A DNA stretch of 64,000 bases from Betaproteobacteria bacterium LSUCC0117 (GTDB lineage Bacteria > Pseudomonadota > Gammaproteobacteria > Burkholderiales > Burkholderiaceae_C): contig JAUJFZ010000001.1 in assembly GCA_030441535.1 (NCBI GenBank), forward strand, positions 338,001 to 402,000. Direction: 5' to 3'. The notes under the pieces were generated by a model. The model saw only the letters and a list, made by a program, of their open reading frames with translations, made no database searches and was not told the DNA's origin. Positions 8,979-17,318 of this stretch are shown piece by piece. How positions within the stretch are numbered: position 1 is the first letter of the stretch; the number at the start of each line of letters is the position of its first letter. Position numbers and translations under genes: made by a program.

Positions 8979-10082
8979 TCAGCGTTGTTTGCCTTTGTTC
9001 ACTTGACGCTCGACCCAAGCGCTGTAGCGCGACATGGAGAAGCAGAACAAGAAATAAATCGCAGCGATGAAGAGGTAGCCTTCAATGTGGAAGGCGCGCC
9101 AATCAGAGTCCGAGCTGAGCGCGATTTTCAGGGAACCCGTGAGCTCATAGAGGCTCACGATGATCACCAATGAGGTGTCCTTGAAAATGGCGATGAAGCT
9201 GTTCATGATGCCGGGCACGACCATCGCCAGTGCTTGCGGCAGCACGATCTTGCGCTGTGTTTGCCAATAGGACAGGCCCAGCGTGGCTGCAGCCTCAACT
9301 TGTCCTTTGGGTATGGCTTGCAAGCCGCCACGAATGACCTCCGCCATGTAAGCGGTTTGGAACAGGGTGATGCCGACCAAGACCCGAACCAACACGTCGA
9401 TACTCACACCGACAGGCATGAACAGCGGGAACATGAATGAGGCCATGAACAGCACTGAGATCAGTGGCACGCCGCGAATCAATTCCACGAATACCGTACA
9501 CAGGCTTCGGATCGCTGGTAGGTCGGATCGGCGACCCAGCGCAACCAACAGCGACAACGGAAAGGCCAGTGCGATGGAAATCGTCGCCAACATGATGGTT
9601 AGCGGCAGACCGCCCCAGCGACCCGTCTCAACCTCGGTGAGTCCCATGACGCCACCACCCATCAGCATGAAAAATGCGGCCATGACCACAATCCAGGCAA
9701 CGACGAGCCAGGGCTTCCAGAAGGTTCGGGTGCAGCTGGCGACCAACAGTGCCACCATCAAAAGGGTGGCGACCAAGGGGCGCCACTGCTCTTCAAACGG
9801 ATAGCGGCCGAAGATGATGAGGCGGTATTTTTCGGCGACGACGCCCCAGCAAGCGCCGACACCGTCTGCACGACAGGCCTCATGGTCAGGCAACCAGTAG
9901 GCACTGAAGAGGCCCCAACTGGCAAAGTTACTGCCCGCGTAGAACAAGAACGCGCCAAAGAAGAGGGTTGCAATCGAAGTCCGCAGATCGCCAAAGAGGT
10001 TGCTGCGAATCCAGGGGATCACGCCCTCCGTGCTGATCGGTGCTCGGCGCGGTGCAATGGGTACAAATTGTTTGCTTGTCAT
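8979..10082 (-). CDS. aapM: Amino-acid ABC transporter permease (AapM/BztC type)
   Basis: A 367-residue inner-membrane permease. Its length matches the larger general L-amino-acid permeases AapM/BztC, not the 220-residue HisM class. An N-terminal span and a periplasmic insert with Cys residues (DHEACRADGVGACWG) precede the conserved five-span core. The EAA loop that docks on the ATPase reads EAAATLGLSYWQTQRKIVLPQA. It lies between aapQ (10-base gap) and aapP (35-base gap), all on the minus strand. The pair AapQ-AapM would form the heterodimeric channel. Confidence 0.92.
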   Translation of the reverse strand: MTSKQFVPIAPRRAPISTEGVIPWIRSNLFGDLRTSIATLFFGAFLFYAGSNFASWGLFSAYWLPDHEACRADGVGACWGVVAEKYRLIIFGRYPFEEQWRPLVATLLMVALLVASCTRTFWKPWLVVAWIVVMAAFFMLMGGGVMGLTEVETGRWGGLPLTIMLATISIALAFPLSLLVALGRRSDLPAIRSLCTVFVELIRGVPLISVLFMASFMFPLFMPVGVSIDVLVRVLVGITLFQTAYMAEVIRGGLQAIPKGQVEAAATLGLSYWQTQRKIVLPQALAMVVPGIMNSFIAIFKDTSLVIIVSLYELTGSLKIALSSDSDWRAFHIEGYLFIAAIYFLFCFSMSRYSAWVERQVNKGKQR

Positions 10083-10092
10083 GTGGGTTGCC

Positions 10093-11271
10093 CTATCGCT
10101 CTTTGATTGCCGAACGCGTGTTGTACCAATTCATCAGCAGTGAAGTGGCAAGCGACGTGGTGAGGTAGATGGCCATCAAGATGGCGATGCACTCTACCGC
10201 ACGACCTGTCTGGTTGAGTGCGGTGTTGGTGACCGACACAATGTCCGGGTACCCGACCGCGACAGCGAGGGATGAGTTTTTGGTGAGGTTGAGGTATTGG
10301 TTGGTCAGCGGCGGAATGATCACGCGCAAGGCTTGCGGCAACATCACGAGACGCATACTCTGACCTTTGCTCAAACCCAATGCCGCCGCCGCTTCACCTT
10401 GTCCTGCGGAGACGGATGCAATACCCGCGCGCACCACTTCGGCTACAAACGCAGCCGTGTACATGGTCAGACCCAACAGGACGGTTAAGAATTCAGGCGT
10501 GACCGCAGCGCCGTGTTCAATGGCGAACTCACCCTTGACGGGGACGTCAAAGGAGGCGGGCGCACCACCGACCAGCCAGCCAAGAACCGCTCCACCGACG
10601 ACCAAGATCAGCGAAACCCAAATTGAACCCGTGATCTCTCCAGTGGCCTCAAAGTGGCGTTGGTTGCGACGACGATAGGCCAGCATGGCAACAACACCCA
10701 ACACCAGCCCGAGTATGCCGGTCAGGTGGCCAAAAGCCCATACGGGTGCCGGGAAACTCAAGCCGCCTTTGCTCAAGAAGAAACTGCCAAGTTGCATAGG
10801 CTCCCAGCTGTCGGGTAACAACTCAGTCAGCAGGATGTACCACATGAAGAGTTGCAACAAGACGGGGATATTGCGAAAAATTTCAACATACGTCGTACAA
10901 ATGCCGCGCACCAGCGCGTTTCGTGAGAAACGACCCACCCCCAACAACGTGCCCAAGATGGTGGTGAGAAAAATCCCGACGACGGCAACGCGCAACGTAT
11001 TGGCCAAACCGACCAAGAAGGCGCGCCAGTAGCCTTGACCCGAGTCATAAGGAATCGGCGTTTCGCCGATATCAAAGCCGGCAGCCTGCGTCAAAAAGTC
11101 GAAGCCGCTTTGGATGCCGCGCGCTTCCATATTGATCATTGTGTTTCGGGCAAGTAACCACAGGGCGCTTGCGATAACCGTGACCGCAAGCAGCTGATAG
11201 ACAAGACCGCGAAAGGCCTGGCTTCGCCATGACCAACGGCTTCTTTTGGGAGGCGCTGTTTGAGAGCTCAT
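10093..11271 (-). CDS. aapQ: Amino-acid ABC transporter permease (AapQ/BztB type)
   Basis: A 392-residue permease, partner of AapM. It has an N-terminal span, a region following RNTMINMEARGIQSGFDFL that is typical of AapQ/BztB, then the core spans. The EAA docking loop is EAAAALGLSKGQSMRLVMLP, just before the last two spans. It begins 142 bases after the binding-protein gene; that spacer holds three hairpins that may reduce expression relative to aapJ. The predicted start is ATG 11271, with no strong ribosome-binding site visible. Confidence 0.93.
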   Translation of the reverse strand: MSSQTAPPKRSRWSWRSQAFRGLVYQLLAVTVIASALWLLARNTMINMEARGIQSGFDFLTQAAGFDIGETPIPYDSGQGYWRAFLVGLANTLRVAVVGIFLTTILGTLLGVGRFSRNALVRGICTTYVEIFRNIPVLLQLFMWYILLTELLPDSWEPMQLGSFFLSKGGLSFPAPVWAFGHLTGILGLVLGVVAMLAYRRRNQRHFEATGEITGSIWVSLILVVGGAVLGWLVGGAPASFDVPVKGEFAIEHGAAVTPEFLTVLLGLTMYTAAFVAEVVRAGIASVSAGQGEAAAALGLSKGQSMRLVMLPQALRVIIPPLTNQYLNLTKNSSLAVAVGYPDIVSVTNTALNQTGRAVECIAILMAIYLTTSLATSLLMNWYNTRSAIKER

Positions 11272-11291
11272 AAGGTCGTTTTATTGGTAGT

Positions 11292-11399
11292 GGGCTGCCG
11301 TAAGCGGCAGCTCGAAAACAAAAAGCCGCTTATCAAGAACCGCAGCCTGATGGCGCGACAGCTTGATAGGCGGCTGGCGACTGGGCATGGCGCCCAGTC
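11292..11399 (-). terminator. Hairpin-rich spacer, probable attenuator between aapJ and aapQ
   Basis: Read on the minus strand after the aapJ stop there are three hairpins. The first is a perfect 8-bp stem (11399-11392 with 11386-11379, loop of 5). The second is a 14-position stem with one C-A mismatch (11375-11362 with 11337-11324, loop of 24), followed directly by TTTTTGTTTT, which resembles a weak intrinsic terminator. The third is a stem of at least 7 bp closed by a 4-base loop (11313-11305 with 11300-11292). Such structures after binding-protein genes commonly stabilise the upstream message and let only part of transcription through. That role here is inferred. Confidence 0.6.
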
Positions 11400-11413
11400 A
11401 AGTTACTCGCAGC

Positions 11414-12439
11414 TTAACGCAGGGGGTAACCGTACATCAGGCCGCCGTTGTTCCACAGGTTATTGGTACCGCGGGGCAGACCTAAAGGAGAGTTTGGACC
11501 GACATTACGCTCGAAGATTTCGCCGTAGTTGCCTGTTGCAGCAATGGCGCGGGCCATCCACTGTGCGTCCAAGCCGAGCAACTTACCGGTATCGTCTTTA
11601 GAACCCAAGATACGACCGATCGCGGGGCTGGGGTCGTTCTTCATGGCTTCAACGTTAGCCTTGGTCACGCCCAACTCTTCTGATTCCAGCAAGCCATGGA
11701 TCACCCACTTGACGATGGCAAACCACTCGTCGTCACCACGGCGAACCATGGGGCCTAACGGCTCTTTAGAGATCAACTCGGGCAGGATGGTGTAGTCCTT
11801 GGGATCCTTCGCTTCTTTGTTACGGATGGAGGCCAAGCCAGATGCGTCCGTGGTGTAGGCGATGCAGCGGCCAGCGAAGAACGCAGCCACTGAGGCGTTG
11901 AAATCTTCAAACACGACCGGCTTGATGTTCAGGTTATTGGCCTTTGAGAAGTCGGTCAGGTTCTTTTCGGTTGTGGTACCTGATTGCACGCAAACCGTTT
12001 GGTTCTTGAGCTGCTTGGCGCTCTTCATTTTGGTTTTGGTGGGAACCATGAAGCCTTGGCCGTCATAGTAGGTGACGCCCGTGACGCTCAAGCCCAAAGA
12101 GGCATCGCGTGACAGTGTGAACGTCGTGTTACGTGACAGCATGTCGATCTCGCCAGATTGCAAAGCGGTGAAACGCTGTTGTGCGGTCAGCGGCACGTAT
12201 TTCACTTTATTTGCGTCACCCAGCGTAGCGGCGGCGACTGCTTTACAGATATCTACGTCGAGGCCGTTCCACTCGCCCTTTGAGTCAGCTGCAGAGAAGC
12301 CGGCCAAGCCGGTGTTCACGCCGCAGACAACGGCATCACGTGCCTTGATGGCGTCGAGGGTTTTGCCAGCGTGTGCGGGCATTGAAAGAGCCGCGGTTGC
12401 CGCGACAACCGCAGCAGCCACCAATTTTGCTTTTTGCAT
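11414..12439 (-). CDS. aapJ: Periplasmic general L-amino-acid binding protein (AapJ/BztA type)
   Basis: A 341-residue solute-binding protein of the polar amino-acid class. The N-terminus MQKAKLVAAAVVAATAALSM is a signal peptide with a likely cut after AHA at residue 24. The mature protein shows family features such as VVCGVNTGLAGFS, the WNGLDVDICKAVAAA signature and a long C-terminal extension shared by AapJ/BztA (NNLWNNGGLMYGYPLR). It delivers amino acids to AapQ-AapM-AapP. It is the first gene of the operon, with GGAG about 8 bases before the start, and a hairpin spacer follows it. Confidence 0.95.
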   Translation of the reverse strand: MQKAKLVAAAVVAATAALSMPAHAGKTLDAIKARDAVVCGVNTGLAGFSAADSKGEWNGLDVDICKAVAAATLGDANKVKYVPLTAQQRFTALQSGEIDMLSRNTTFTLSRDASLGLSVTGVTYYDGQGFMVPTKTKMKSAKQLKNQTVCVQSGTTTEKNLTDFSKANNLNIKPVVFEDFNASVAAFFAGRCIAYTTDASGLASIRNKEAKDPKDYTILPELISKEPLGPMVRRGDDEWFAIVKWVIHGLLESEELGVTKANVEAMKNDPSPAIGRILGSKDDTGKLLGLDAQWMARAIAATGNYGEIFERNVGPNSPLGLPRGTNNLWNNGGLMYGYPLR

Positions 12440-12492
12440 AAGGTCTCCAGTGAGAAAAGTTTTAAAAATACAAGCACTCTGGGCCGTGCGTT

Positions 12493-12533
12493 GACATTAA
12501 TGTCTTGACGAACCTCAGAATCGCTCGACTATA
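12493..12533 (-). promoter_or_regulatory. Candidate aapJ promoter element with a 12-base palindrome
   Basis: On the minus strand TATAGT (12533-12528) is a good -10 box about 90 bases upstream of aapJ; no convincing -35 box stands 16-18 bases further up. Downstream of it, within the predicted 5' leader, GACATTAATGTC (12493-12504) is a perfect 12-base palindrome. Its place between a possible start of transcription and aapJ would suit a repressor operator, but no regulator gene is nearby. Treat this as a suggestion. Confidence 0.3.
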
Positions 12534-12636
12534 CCGAAATTTGATGATTGCTTCATCGGGGTTTACGCCGAGCGTTTGGCTCAGAGGTGCTCTGCTACAG
12601 TCAAAGAACCCTTTGTAAACCGAGATTGAGATCCCC

Positions 12637-13629
12637 ATGAAAGCCCTGCGCATTGACAAAGAACCCACGTACCACTGCGAACTGGTCGACGTGACCGAGG
12701 CTGTGTTCAACGACACGCTCTCCCCAGAAGGCGATGTCTGGGTGGATGTGGCTTATTCCTCTGTCAATTACAAGGATGGGTTGGCCATCACGGGCAAGTC
12801 CCCAGTGGTCCGCAAGCCCACTTTGGTGCCAGGCATTGATTTTGTGGGCCGCGTGCGGCGGAGCGAAAACCCACTATGGCAGGTGGGTGACGAGGTAATT
12901 TTGAATGGCTGGGGCGTCGGTGAGACCCACAGCGGCGGCTTGGCACAAATGGCTCGGGTGAAAGGCGACTGGTTGATCGCCAAACCGGCCGGTTTGACCG
13001 CCGTTCAAACCATGGCGATCGGTACTGCTGGTTATACCGCGATGCTGTGCTTGATGGCCTTGCAAAACCACGGCGTCAAGCCGGGTGATGGTGACATTTT
13101 GGTAACGGGTGCGTCTGGCGGTGTGGGCTCGGTCGCAGTTGCCCTGTTGTCGCAGGCGGGGTACCGCGTCGTTGCCGCAACGGGTAAGGCCAACGAGCAT
13201 GCCTATTTGACCGCGTTGGGTGCGGCCGAGATCATGGACCGCGCGCTTTTGAGCGCGCCCGGCAAGCCACTGCAAAAAGAGCGCTGGGCGGGCGTTGTCG
13301 ATGCAGTCGGCAGCCATACCCTGGCCAACGCCTGCGCCAGCGCGCGTTACGGTGCGACGGTTGCAGCTTGTGGGTTGGCGCAGGGCATGGATTTCCCCGC
13401 GACCGTCGCCCCCTTTATTTTGCGCGGTATCACCCTGTGCGGTATTGATAGCGTCATGGCGCCAAAGGCGGTACGTGAGGCGGCTTGGGCCCGGTTTGCG
13501 GACACCCTCGATGCCGATTGGCTGCAGAGTCTGACCACGGTTGTGCCTTTATCTGGCGCAATTGAGACCGCGAGCCAGATTCTGCGTGGCGAGGTTCGCG
13601 GACGTGTTGTGGTCGATGTGAACGCTTAA
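12637..13629 (+). CDS. acuI: Acrylyl-CoA reductase (NADPH), AcuI/YhdH family
   Basis: A 330-residue zinc-free medium-chain dehydrogenase. The start MKALRIDKEPTYHCELVDV and the block SSVNYKDGLAITGKSPVVR are characteristic of AcuI/YhdH, which reduces toxic acryloyl-CoA to propionyl-CoA with NADPH. The nucleotide-binding loop is TGASGGVGSVAVALL. The enzyme acts in cytosolic detoxification linked to 3-hydroxypropionate, propionate or DMSP metabolism; no DMSP genes are adjacent. It diverges from aapJ, and its stop overlaps the stop of the convergent DUF2189 gene by 4 bases. General quinone-oxidoreductase function is the less likely alternative. Confidence 0.88.
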   Translation: MKALRIDKEPTYHCELVDVTEAVFNDTLSPEGDVWVDVAYSSVNYKDGLAITGKSPVVRKPTLVPGIDFVGRVRRSENPLWQVGDEVILNGWGVGETHSGGLAQMARVKGDWLIAKPAGLTAVQTMAIGTAGYTAMLCLMALQNHGVKPGDGDILVTGASGGVGSVAVALLSQAGYRVVAATGKANEHAYLTALGAAEIMDRALLSAPGKPLQKERWAGVVDAVGSHTLANACASARYGATVAACGLAQGMDFPATVAPFILRGITLCGIDSVMAPKAVREAAWARFADTLDADWLQSLTTVVPLSGAIETASQILRGEVRGRVVVDVNA

Positions 13630-14465
13630 ACCGACAAGCGCACGGGCGGCGCGGTGTCGCCATACACCAGCGCTCGGTAGGCATGCCAAGTGCCGTGTCC
13701 CAAAACAGGGCCAATGATAAGCAGGCCCAATAGGAAGGGGAGCATGGCCATGGCGATCAGCAGGGTAATGAGTGCAGCCCAAACGGCCATCGTGATGGGG
13801 TTCTCGATGCACGCCCGCATGCTGGTCAGGCAGGCGGAAACCGCATCGACGCGCTTGTCCAGAATCATCGGTATGGCGATCGCGCTGCTGACGAATATCA
13901 GTCCGGCGAACAGCGCACCAACCGCCAGGTAGCCGATGATGAAATCAATGTTTTCGAGGCTAAATAAAGCACCAAAGGTGGTTTGCGCGCTCGGAATGGT
14001 GTCAAAACTCACAGCGAAGACAATCAGCGAAGCGCGCCCCCACAGTAACTCCAAGATCAGCAAGATACCGGCAAAGATACCCATGGTTCCCTTGGTTGGA
14101 AGCCATGCAAACAATGCGCGTTTCAGGCTGGGTGGCTCACCGGCACGCAATTGTCGGCTGACGTCATACAGTCCGAGACACAAAAACGGTCCCATGACCA
14201 AAAATCCCGCACTCAGCGCCAGTACGTAGGCCGGTGCCTTCTCGAAGACGAGCAGCAGCGCATGCCCCATCAATAAGAAGCAGCTACCAAAAAATAAACC
14301 GACCCGCGGTGCCCGTAAAAAGTCACGCCACCCCAGACTGATCCATTCAAGGGGGTCATCAAGCCGTAGTTTGTGTATGGGCAGGCTGAGCGCCACCCAA
14401 CTTTCGGGCTCGGTGGTCTGCTCGGTGTCCTTTGGGACCGGCTTGTCGCGGAGGGGGTCGGTCAT
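13626..14465 (-). CDS. DUF2189 family integral membrane protein
   Basis: A 279-residue protein with a hydrophilic N-terminus and about six membrane spans, for example near VGLFFGSCFLLMGHALLLV and ALSAGFLVMGPFLCLGLYD. The block DPLEWISLGWRDFLRAP just before the first span is typical of DUF2189 proteins, which are widespread in proteobacteria and have no proven function. The gene stands alone between two convergent or divergent neighbours, and nothing in the context suggests a role. Confidence 0.8.
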   Translation of the reverse strand: MTDPLRDKPVPKDTEQTTEPESWVALSLPIHKLRLDDPLEWISLGWRDFLRAPRVGLFFGSCFLLMGHALLLVFEKAPAYVLALSAGFLVMGPFLCLGLYDVSRQLRAGEPPSLKRALFAWLPTKGTMGIFAGILLILELLWGRASLIVFAVSFDTIPSAQTTFGALFSLENIDFIIGYLAVGALFAGLIFVSSAIAIPMILDKRVDAVSACLTSMRACIENPITMAVWAALITLLIAMAMLPFLLGLLIIGPVLGHGTWHAYRALVYGDTAPPVRLSV

Positions 14466-14606
14466 GGCAAGGCAAAAAAGGACACAGGTTGCGGAAAGCT
14501 AACACAAATTATCCCAATTTTCTTGTCTGCCGCCAGTTGGACAACGTTGAAAATGCTTATGGTTTTCCCTCGAAAACACTGGGCTTCGGTCGATAATTGG
14601 ATCACC

Positions 14607-15350
14607 ATGACCCAACAATTTCTCCCCCCAGTTGTCCCGCTCCCCCAACTTGATGCGCACCTCACGGTGAACGGTTTCGCGATCGTTGATGCAGCAGATG
14701 CCCCCGCGTGGTTGTCGGTTAGTACGCAGGACTTGGTCGATTTTCAGGCTTGTTGGACAGATTTACCCTCGGATGCCTACCTGAAAGACGGTGGTAACTA
14801 TCGTCGCCGTCGCCACAGCTGCTTTGTTGTCAATGGTGCCGATGTGGTGCAAGTGCCGCACCGTGCGCACTGGCAGCCCGTCGCCTACAACGCGTTACAC
14901 GGCGGTATGGAGCGCTTGTTCGAACCGATGGACGCGCCAGCCACCCGGTTGCCTGCGTTTCAAGCCTTGTTGAAAGCGGGTGCAGCCGCTGCTGACTCTT
15001 TGCGAGGCGCCCAGCCATGGTACGTGGAGGCGCACCAGTTTCGAATTGACACCAGCGACGGCATTGGTCGCCCCACGCCAGAGGGCGCGCACCGCGACGG
15101 TGTGGATTTGGTTATGGTTGCGTTGGTGAGTCGAGTGGCGGTGAAGGGTGGCGAAAGTCGTGTCTTCGAGGCCAACGCGCCGCAGGGTCAGCGCTTCACG
15201 ATGACGGCGCCGTGGACGACGCTGTTGCTGGATGACGCCCGGATGATTCATGAGACCACACCCATACAGCCAGAGGATGCCATGGGATGGCGTGACACAC
15301 TCGTATTGACCTTTCGCGCCAACGCCTTTCAGGGCGTTGACGCGGGTTAG
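14607..15350 (+). CDS. 2OG-Fe(II) dioxygenase family protein (PF10014 type)
   Basis: A 247-residue protein. The HxD part of the iron-binding facial triad is seen in EGAHRDGVDLVMV, and the distal His and following residues in DDARMIHETTPI, spaced as in the 2OG-Fe dioxygenase family that includes bacterial free-amino-acid hydroxylases such as isoleucine dioxygenase. It would couple 2-oxoglutarate decarboxylation to hydroxylation of a small substrate in the cytosol. The substrate is unknown. The start ATG 14607 gives MTQQFLPPVVPLPQLD; the open frame extends upstream into the DUF2189 gene's opposite strand, which I discount. No biosynthetic neighbours are present. Confidence 0.8.
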   Translation: MTQQFLPPVVPLPQLDAHLTVNGFAIVDAADAPAWLSVSTQDLVDFQACWTDLPSDAYLKDGGNYRRRRHSCFVVNGADVVQVPHRAHWQPVAYNALHGGMERLFEPMDAPATRLPAFQALLKAGAAAADSLRGAQPWYVEAHQFRIDTSDGIGRPTPEGAHRDGVDLVMVALVSRVAVKGGESRVFEANAPQGQRFTMTAPWTTLLLDDARMIHETTPIQPEDAMGWRDTLVLTFRANAFQGVDAG

Positions 15351-15358
15351 TCGCGCGA

Positions 15359-16549
15359 TTACGTGCGCTCAAAGATGGCGGCGATTCCTTGTCCGCCACC
15401 GATACACATGGTCACCAAGGCGTAACGCCCCTGAATACGCTGCAGCTCGTGAATCGCCTTGACAGTGATCAAGGCACCGGTCGCACCAATGGGGTGACCC
15501 AGTGAAATACCGGACCCATTGGGATTGACCTTGGCGGGGTCGAGCCCCAGGTCTTTCGTCACTGCGCAGGCTTGCGCCGCAAAGGCTTCATTCGCTTCGA
15601 TGACGTCCAAGTCACTGATACTCAGCCCTGCTTTTGCCAATGCCATTTGGGTTGCAGGAACGGGGCCGATGCCCATGTAACGGGGGTCAACACCGGCATG
15701 GGCGTAGGCGACCAAGCGCGCCAGCGGCTTTGCGCCTTGTGCCTTGACCGCCTCGCCGGACATGAGCACAACGGCAGCCGCCGCGTCATTGATACCCGAG
15801 GCGTTACCAGCCGTGACAGTACCCCCTTCTTTCTTGAAGACCGGCTTCAGCTTGGCCATGTCCTCCATTTGGCAATTGCTGCGGAAGTGCTCGTCCGTGT
15901 CAAACGCGACGTCGCCTTTACGGGTTTTGAGGATCACCGGCACGATTTGGTCTTTAAAGTGGCCCGCTTTGGTTGCAGCCTCAGCGCGGCGATGGCTTTC
16001 AACGGCCAGGGCATCCTGGGTTTCACGGCTGATGGCCCAGCGTTCGGCGATGTTCTCGGCGGTAACCCCCATGTGGATGGTTTCAAACGGGTCGTGCAGA
16101 GCACCCACCATCATGTCGATGAGTTTTGTGTCGCCCATACGCGAGCCAAAGCGCGTCGCCAAGCTGGCGTAGGGTGCGCGGCTCATGTTCTCGGCACCGG
16201 CACCAATGGCGACGTCGGTGTCACCCAGCAAAATAGCTTGGCTGGCGGAGACAATGGCCTGCAGTCCAGACCCACACAGACGATTCACGTTGAAAGCGGG
16301 GGTGCTTTGCGCGCAACCGCCATCGATGGCGGCCACCCGCGAGAGGTACATGTCACGGGGCTCGGTGTTCACCACATGCCCAAAGACCACGTGCCCTACG
16401 CTGGCAGCATCGACGCCCGCACGGGCAATCGAGTCTCTGACCACCTGTGCGCCCAGCTGTGTGGGTGGGACGTCTTTGAGGGCGCCACCAAACGTACCAA
16501 TGGCAGTTCGCACAGCGCTGACAACATAAACTTCGCGGCTCATAGTCAC
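15359..16549 (-). CDS. bktB: Beta-ketothiolase, BktB-like acetyl-CoA acetyltransferase
   Basis: A 396-residue thiolase. The nucleophilic Cys92 lies in NVNRLCGSGLQAIV, and the C-terminal catalytic His and Cys lie in GHPIGATGA and MCIGGGQG. The run NTEPRDMYLSRVAAIDGG and the ALHDPFETIHMGVTAENIA block closely resemble Cupriavidus BktB, which condenses acetyl-CoA with acetyl- or propionyl-CoA for polyhydroxyalkanoates or works in beta-oxidation. No phaB or phaC is adjacent. The start may be M1 or M3 (MSREVYVV); AGGAG lies close upstream. A PhaA-type acetoacetyl-CoA thiolase is the alternative. Confidence 0.88.
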   Translation of the reverse strand: MTMSREVYVVSAVRTAIGTFGGALKDVPPTQLGAQVVRDSIARAGVDAASVGHVVFGHVVNTEPRDMYLSRVAAIDGGCAQSTPAFNVNRLCGSGLQAIVSASQAILLGDTDVAIGAGAENMSRAPYASLATRFGSRMGDTKLIDMMVGALHDPFETIHMGVTAENIAERWAISRETQDALAVESHRRAEAATKAGHFKDQIVPVILKTRKGDVAFDTDEHFRSNCQMEDMAKLKPVFKKEGGTVTAGNASGINDAAAAVVLMSGEAVKAQGAKPLARLVAYAHAGVDPRYMGIGPVPATQMALAKAGLSISDLDVIEANEAFAAQACAVTKDLGLDPAKVNPNGSGISLGHPIGATGALITVKAIHELQRIQGRYALVTMCIGGGQGIAAIFERT

Positions 16550-16628
16550 TCCTAAAAAAATACAAGGTAGTGTCTAGTATGGCGCCGTTAACTGTTGACT
16601 CCCTGACAAAGGCGTCTGCCACGCGACA

Positions 16629-17318
16629 TCAAAAGGGGGCGGGACAATCCCATTCGAGTCGCTCCCCCGTTCGCGGGCAGGTGAGTGCCAGTTGGGTGGC
16701 GTGCAACAGCAGGCGCGGCGTACGCGTGGCGTTGTCCGTTGGGCCGTATAGGGCATCCCCTGCGATTGGAAAACCCACAGATGCCAAGTGAACCCGCAAT
16801 TGGTGGGAGCGTCCGGTAATGGGGCGCAGGTCGACAGCGGTCATGGGCGACTCGGTGCCGGGTCGCCAATCAGCCAAGCTGCCTTGCGGTGCAAGCGCGG
16901 TGGCAGACACCCGCCAATGGGTGGTACTCGCCTTACCGGTTTCAAAGCAGACCTTTGATTTCGGTCGATTGGGCCAATCCACGATCAGCGGTACCTCGAT
17001 GGTCTGCCAGTCGTTGGATGTGAGGCCTGGTTGTCCAATGACGGCGGCGCGGTAGTACTTGGTCGTCTCGCGGTTCTGAAAGGCTTGACTCAATGCGCGC
17101 TGCATACGGGCGCCCTTGGCAAAAACCAGCAGTCCAGATGTCGCCATGTCCAATCGATGGACCACTAGGGCGCTGGGGACAATGGTTTGAATGCGCGTGA
17201 GGGCGCAGTCCTGCTTGTCCTCGCCACGCCCGGGAACCGAGAGTAGGCCACTGGGCTTATCGATGACCACCAGATCTCGGTTTTCAAAGACGATTGGCGG
17301 AACGCCCGCAGCACTCAT
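16629..17318 (-). CDS. rluA: Pseudouridine synthase, RluA family
   Basis: A 229-residue protein, close in length to E. coli RluA, which makes pseudouridine at 23S rRNA position 746 and tRNA position 32. The catalytic Asp57 lies in HRLDMATSG, and the N-terminus has DKPSGLLSVPGRGED, also typical of RluA proper. There is no S4 domain. I chose ATG 17318 because it overlaps the glnS stop as ATGA; a start at 17333 would add five residues. Translational coupling to glnS is likely, which links two tRNA-related functions. Confidence 0.88.
   Translation of the reverse strand: MSAAGVPPIVFENRDLVVIDKPSGLLSVPGRGEDKQDCALTRIQTIVPSALVVHRLDMATSGLLVFAKGARMQRALSQAFQNRETTKYYRAAVIGQPGLTSNDWQTIEVPLIVDWPNRPKSKVCFETGKASTTHWRVSATALAPQGSLADWRPGTESPMTAVDLRPITGRSHQLRVHLASVGFPIAGDALYGPTDNATRTPRLLLHATQLALTCPRTGERLEWDCPAPF

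Noticed and set aside
13626..13629. The 4-base stop overlaps of acuI with DUF2189 and of the MFS gene with the hydrolase (21420-21423), considered as regulatory antisense units
   Set aside because: Short convergent overlaps are common in compact genomes and carry no other signal.
15572..16555. A 327-codon open frame on the plus strand covering nearly all of bktB
   Set aside because: It is antisense to a clearly recognised thiolase, has no family-like motif and no ribosome-binding site. High GC at third positions of bktB explains the open frame.
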